Below, piece after piece: positions 5,495 through 7,876 of a stretch of 7,876 nucleotides of DNA. The notes beneath the pieces were generated by a model. It was not told the DNA's origin. It saw nothing but the letters and a program-made list of their open reading frames with translations, and made no database searches. A program made the position numbers and the translations under genes. This stretch comes from DATKMS01 sp041497995 (GTDB lineage: Bacteria; Desulfobacterota; Binatia; HRBIN30). The stretch's first letter is position 1. Each line of letters starts with the position of its first letter. Where the stretch lies: NCBI GenBank assembly GCA_041497995.1, contig JBGQHM010000312.1, positions 1-7,876 on the forward strand, given 5' to 3'.

Positions 5495-7876
5495 CAGGGG
5501 CGTCCAACGGTGCGGGCGGCGCAGCGCGGCCGCGACGGCGCCGCCTAAGCGGCACGAGTGGAAGGGCACCGACCCAGCACCCGAGCCCCGCGCCGTCGGA
5601 GAGCGCGATTGAGCAACCGCCTCCCGAATGCCCCGTCACGGTTGTCGCCGTTGCCGGCGCAGTGGGTGTAGGAGTTGAGCGAGGTTTCTCCGTCGGAGTG
5701 TCGGACGGGGTCGGCGTGGGCGCCGCGGCACTACCGATCATCAGATACCGTAAGGCTCCGTTATCGCCGACCGCAAGCTGGATGCGTCCACCGTCGTCGA
5801 TGACCGCCGTCCCACCGTAGGTCACGATTCCGTCGACCAACGTCGCGTGGCCTAGCTGCTCTCCGTCGGGCCACGCGACTTCGAGCGAGCCCTCCACCGT
5901 TCGGACCGACTGCCACTGCCACTGGCAGACACACCCGAAGCACTGGGAGGTGGCGTCGACTTGCGCCTTCTGTCGCGCATACAGGAGGCGCACCTCGCCG
6001 TTGCCACTGGGGACCACTGCAACCGGAAGGTAGGTGTCGTAGGTGTACGAACAGGTCTGGCCGAAGTGACTCGCCACGCCACATGCTTGTGGGAATGCGA
6101 ACTGGTCCGGACTTCCACGCGCCACGGAACGTACCGACCAGATACCGGCGGCCTGCCGCACTGCGTACACGAGCTCCAGCCCTTGCCCCCCCGTTTCGCT
6201 CGTGAAGTACCGATTGAACAGGAGGTGCGGGATCCCGATTCCTTTGACGTCATTCGGCGACGCGGTGACCGCAACAGCGATACCGAGCCCGTTTTGCCCC
6301 GTCACACCCGCAGGCGGGACGGTCTCGGCTGCGAGCGGCGGAGCTGCCCAGCGGACGACCCAGCCGCTCTCCGCAGTCGCTTCCCAGAAGACCAGATGAG
6401 GTTGACCAGATGGCGCCAGTGCGAGCACAGGCGCTTCAGCAACCGTCGCACCCGGCGTGCCGATGAGTCCGTATCCCCAGGTGTCGTGCCGGCGCGCGTA
6501 CCCGGCACCATTCAGCAGCTCGGCTCCTGCATGGAGACAACCGGCATCATCGCGTGCGAAACTGCGCGCGCCGCCCACTAGGACCGCCCCTGCAACGCGT
6601 TCCACAACCCGCCATCCGCGGTCGTCCCGTGACCACAGCGCCGTGCCCACCGCGCTGTCGGTTGCCAGTACGTACGGAACACCATCCGGATCGACGAGGA
6701 ACCCAGCGGTAGCGACGCCGATATCTACGTCCTCGCTTGTCCACGTGCCGGCGGCGGACCGCGTCGCGTAGTGGCCGACGAAGTTTCCCAGGTTGGTGGT
6801 GGAGAAAATCCGTGGCTGTCCCGCCGCATCCACTGCAATCGGTCCGAAGCCATACGCCACGGCGGCCTCGTCACGCAGGACCACGCACGGATTCTGCGCC
6901 GGGCCACACAACGAGCCGGCGTAACGCGGCAGAGCCGGGCCACACGCAGCCGAGGGCAACGGTGGCGGTGGTGGTGTCGGCGTCACCGTGCGCGTCGGCG
7001 TGGGTGAAACGCACTCGACCGCGACGCACTCGCAGCCGTTCGAAGCGGTGCCAATACAGCGCGCGGCAGACACAGCGTGGCCTCCGGGACACGAGACGAC
7101 GCCACACGAGCGTCCGTCGCACGTGTTGCCGCACACGCTACGGACAATGGGCGGCGTTGGCGTCGGGTTCGCATTCGAAGCGGCGGCAACCAAGCGCATC
7201 GTGAACACATTGTCGGCCGCAGTGGAGGCGTCGAGCCGGCGGTCGACCCGACCCACGGCGGCCGCCAACACGGCTCCTGAGGTCCCGCCATTGGCGTCCG
7301 CCGCCACCGCACCGCAATCGAATCGTATTCCACTACTTTCCGCATTACATGGACCCGTACCGCACTGTGCGCCCGGACCGATGACCTCGCCGAGTTGGTT
7401 GTCCGCATCGAACACCTGCGCCGTAGCAGTTCCGGTAGTCATCGTGAACCAGTCGGCGGGAGCCTGGACGAGATCGTCCGCAGTGCACGGAATCCCGTCC
7501 GGTCCCTTAGCGGGGTCGCCGTCACCCACCTCGCACGTGCTGCCGGCGTTGAACGTGATTGCCAATGCAGTGGTAACGCGCGCAGCTCCTTGCGCACCGT
7601 CACCGCTGAACGTAACGGACGGGATGCCGTTACAAACTCCAGGGTGCGGCCCGGCGGGACCCTCGGGAACGCCGGTCGTGCAATCGGGGTCACGATCACC
7701 GATGTTGTGATCGACGCTGAAAAGGGCATTCACACCCGACAGTCCGTTCGCTCCACAGCCAATCACACCCTGCCCGGCGTTCCCCGGTCCGAAAGCATCG
7801 ACTGCAGCCGCCCGCACACAGAAGCAGCCGATGCCGCGGATCTGGATCGGATCGAACCGTACATCGCTCGCCTTGA
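5445..7876 (-). CDS. Large secreted multidomain protein: Cys-rich module, beta-propeller-like repeats, C-terminal sorting tag; N-terminus cut by window edge
   Basis: The frame is open through the right edge (first complete codon at 7874), so 809 residues are visible and the true start lies outside. GTG at 7817 is internal, since the frame before it (ASDVRFDPIQIRGIGCFCV) reads as normal protein. Residues about 1-230 form an unrecognised Cys-containing domain with a GPDGIPCTADD motif. A Thr-Pro spacer leads to eight cysteines in 41 residues (248-288), then a second Pro/Thr linker. About 305-715 repeats a pattern of VDxxGxP followed by LxYA-like strands and GxW turns, consistent with a beta-propeller. 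A third Thr-Pro linker (717-747) precedes a GGGCS motif, a hydrophobic stretch and RRRRR, resembling C-terminal sorting tags such as MYXO-CTERM. Surface display is the likely fate. I cannot name a ligand or activity. Confidence 0.85.
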   Translation of the reverse strand, partial: KASDVRFDPIQIRGIGCFCVRAAAVDAFGPGNAGQGVIGCGANGLSGVNALFSVDHNIGDRDPDCTTGVPEGPAGPHPGVCNGIPSVTFSGDGAQGAARVTTALAITFNAGSTCEVGDGDPAKGPDGIPCTADDLVQAPADWFTMTTGTATAQVFDADNQLGEVIGPGAQCGTGPCNAESSGIRFDCGAVAADANGGTSGAVLAAAVGRVDRRLDASTAADNVFTMRLVAAASNANPTPTPPIVRSVCGNTCDGRSCGVVSCPGGHAVSAARCIGTASNGCECVAVECVSPTPTRTVTPTPPPPPLPSAACGPALPRYAGSLCGPAQNPCVVLRDEAAVAYGFGPIAVDAAGQPRIFSTTNLGNFVGHYATRSAAGTWTSEDVDIGVATAGFLVDPDGVPYVLATDSAVGTALWSRDDRGWRVVERVAGAVLVGGARSFARDDAGCLHAGAELLNGAGYARRHDTWGYGLIGTPGATVAEAPVLALAPSGQPHLVFWEATAESGWVVRWAAPPLAAETVPPAGVTGQNGLGIAVAVTASPNDVKGIGIPHLLFNRYFTSETGGQGLELVYAVRQAAGIWSVRSVARGSPDQFAFPQACGVASHFGQTCSYTYDTYLPVAVVPSGNGEVRLLYARQKAQVDATSQCFGCVCQWQWQSVRTVEGSLEVAWPDGEQLGHATLVDGIVTYGGTAVIDDGGRIQLAVGDNGALRYLMIGSAAAPTPTPSDTPTEKPRSTPTPTAPATATTVTGHSGGGCSIALSDGAGLGCWVGALPLVPLRRRRRGRAAPPAPLDAPATAARLEAVGDPCRHA
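5526..5627 (-). other. C-terminal sorting-tag-like segment (Gly/Cys motif, hydrophobic stretch, Arg cluster)
   Basis: Within the large secreted protein this segment reads SGGGCSIALS, then DGAGLGCWVGALPLVPL, then RRRRRGR. The order of small motif with Cys, hydrophobic span and basic cluster is that of tripartite C-terminal sorting signals. The hydrophobic span is short and holds an Asp and several Gly, so it is weaker than a typical one. Unusually, the protein does not end at the Arg cluster but continues for 26 more residues. Confidence 0.6.
5634..5726 (-). repeat. Thr-Pro-rich linker coding region
   Basis: This codes for a low-complexity stretch starting AAPTPTPSDTPTEKP and continuing STPTPTAPATATT. 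It separates the propeller-like part from the sorting tag and is probably an extended, wall- or membrane-spanning spacer, possibly glycosylated. The DNA is correspondingly repetitive (GTCGG/GGAGTG-type units), so it is prone to length change. Confidence 0.7.
6954..7007 (-). repeat. Pro/Thr-rich linker coding region
   Basis: This codes for SPTPTRTVTPTPPPPPLP, an interdomain spacer between the Cys-rich module and the propeller-like domain of the large secreted protein. Its composition matches the linker near the C-terminus of the same protein. Confidence 0.7.
7011..7133 (-). other. Cys-rich module within the secreted protein
   Basis: Eight cysteines fall in 41 residues, spaced C-x3-C-x4-C-x4-C-x10-C-x7-C-x-C-x4-C, starting CGNTCDGRSC and ending GCECVAVEC. 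The even number and dense spacing suggest a disulfide-bonded knot folded outside the cytoplasm. Thr-Pro linkers flank it on both sides, so it looks like a discrete domain. I cannot match it to a named family by eye. Confidence 0.6.

Noticed and set aside
5515..5545. An 8-bp GC-only hairpin (5515-5522 with 5538-5545) 20 bases after the lipoprotein stop, considered as a terminator
   Set aside because: There is no T-tract on either strand, and it falls in GC-rich coding sequence for the Arg cluster, where such stems arise easily.
6988..7710. A plus-strand open frame (240 codons) opposite the large secreted protein
   Set aside because: It is a composition shadow of the Cys- and Thr/Pro-rich coding strand; its translation has no recognisable domain and no good start context.

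Overview
The window is high-GC Gram-negative DNA, probably from a deltaproteobacterium-like lineage (Myxococcota, Binatota or a relative). The signs are a Tat-exported oxidoreductase subunit, a lipoprotein with a lipobox, Thr-Pro linkers, and a large secreted protein ending in a Gly/Cys motif, a hydrophobic stretch and an arginine cluster. The lineage is inferred from style; there is no marker gene here.

Layout. On the minus strand, read from about 4893 down to 1, four genes lie head to tail and probably form one transcription unit. They are a PLP-dependent enzyme of the ACC deaminase/D-cysteine desulfhydrase family (3745-4893), a small Tat-signal protein of the gluconate 2-dehydrogenase subunit 3 family (3129-3698), a GMC-family FAD oxidoreductase (1533-3065), and an exported, probably all-helical protein of unknown function that runs off the left edge (1-1528). 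This last gene begins at GTG or TTG and has no stop inside the window, so it is easy to miss. A divergent gene on the plus strand (4988-5494) encodes a lipoprotein. A large secreted multidomain protein on the minus strand (5445-7876) enters from the right edge, and its 3' end overlaps the lipoprotein gene tail to tail by 50 bp.

How the genes may work together. The GMC protein and the subunit 3-like protein look like a two-part periplasmic dehydrogenase. The small subunit carries the twin-arginine signal and the large one has none, so the large one may be co-exported. The large subunit has a Cys-x5-Cys-x3-Cys motif like the iron-sulfur motif of bacterial FAD-glucose dehydrogenase, which points to electron transfer rather than simple oxidase chemistry. 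No cytochrome subunit is present in the window, and the substrate cannot be read from sequence.

The most striking non-coding element lies between these two genes: a perfect 22-bp inverted repeat in which each arm is itself a GTAG-headed hairpin. This is the architecture of an inverted REP pair (REPIN). It supplies the stop codon of the upstream gene and ends two bases before the start codon of the downstream gene. No RNA genes, CRISPR arrays, transposases or complete mobile elements were seen. I did not find a clearly new multi-gene system. The strongest leads are the REPIN, the unusual active-site residues in the GMC and PLP enzymes, and the unrecognised exported helical protein.
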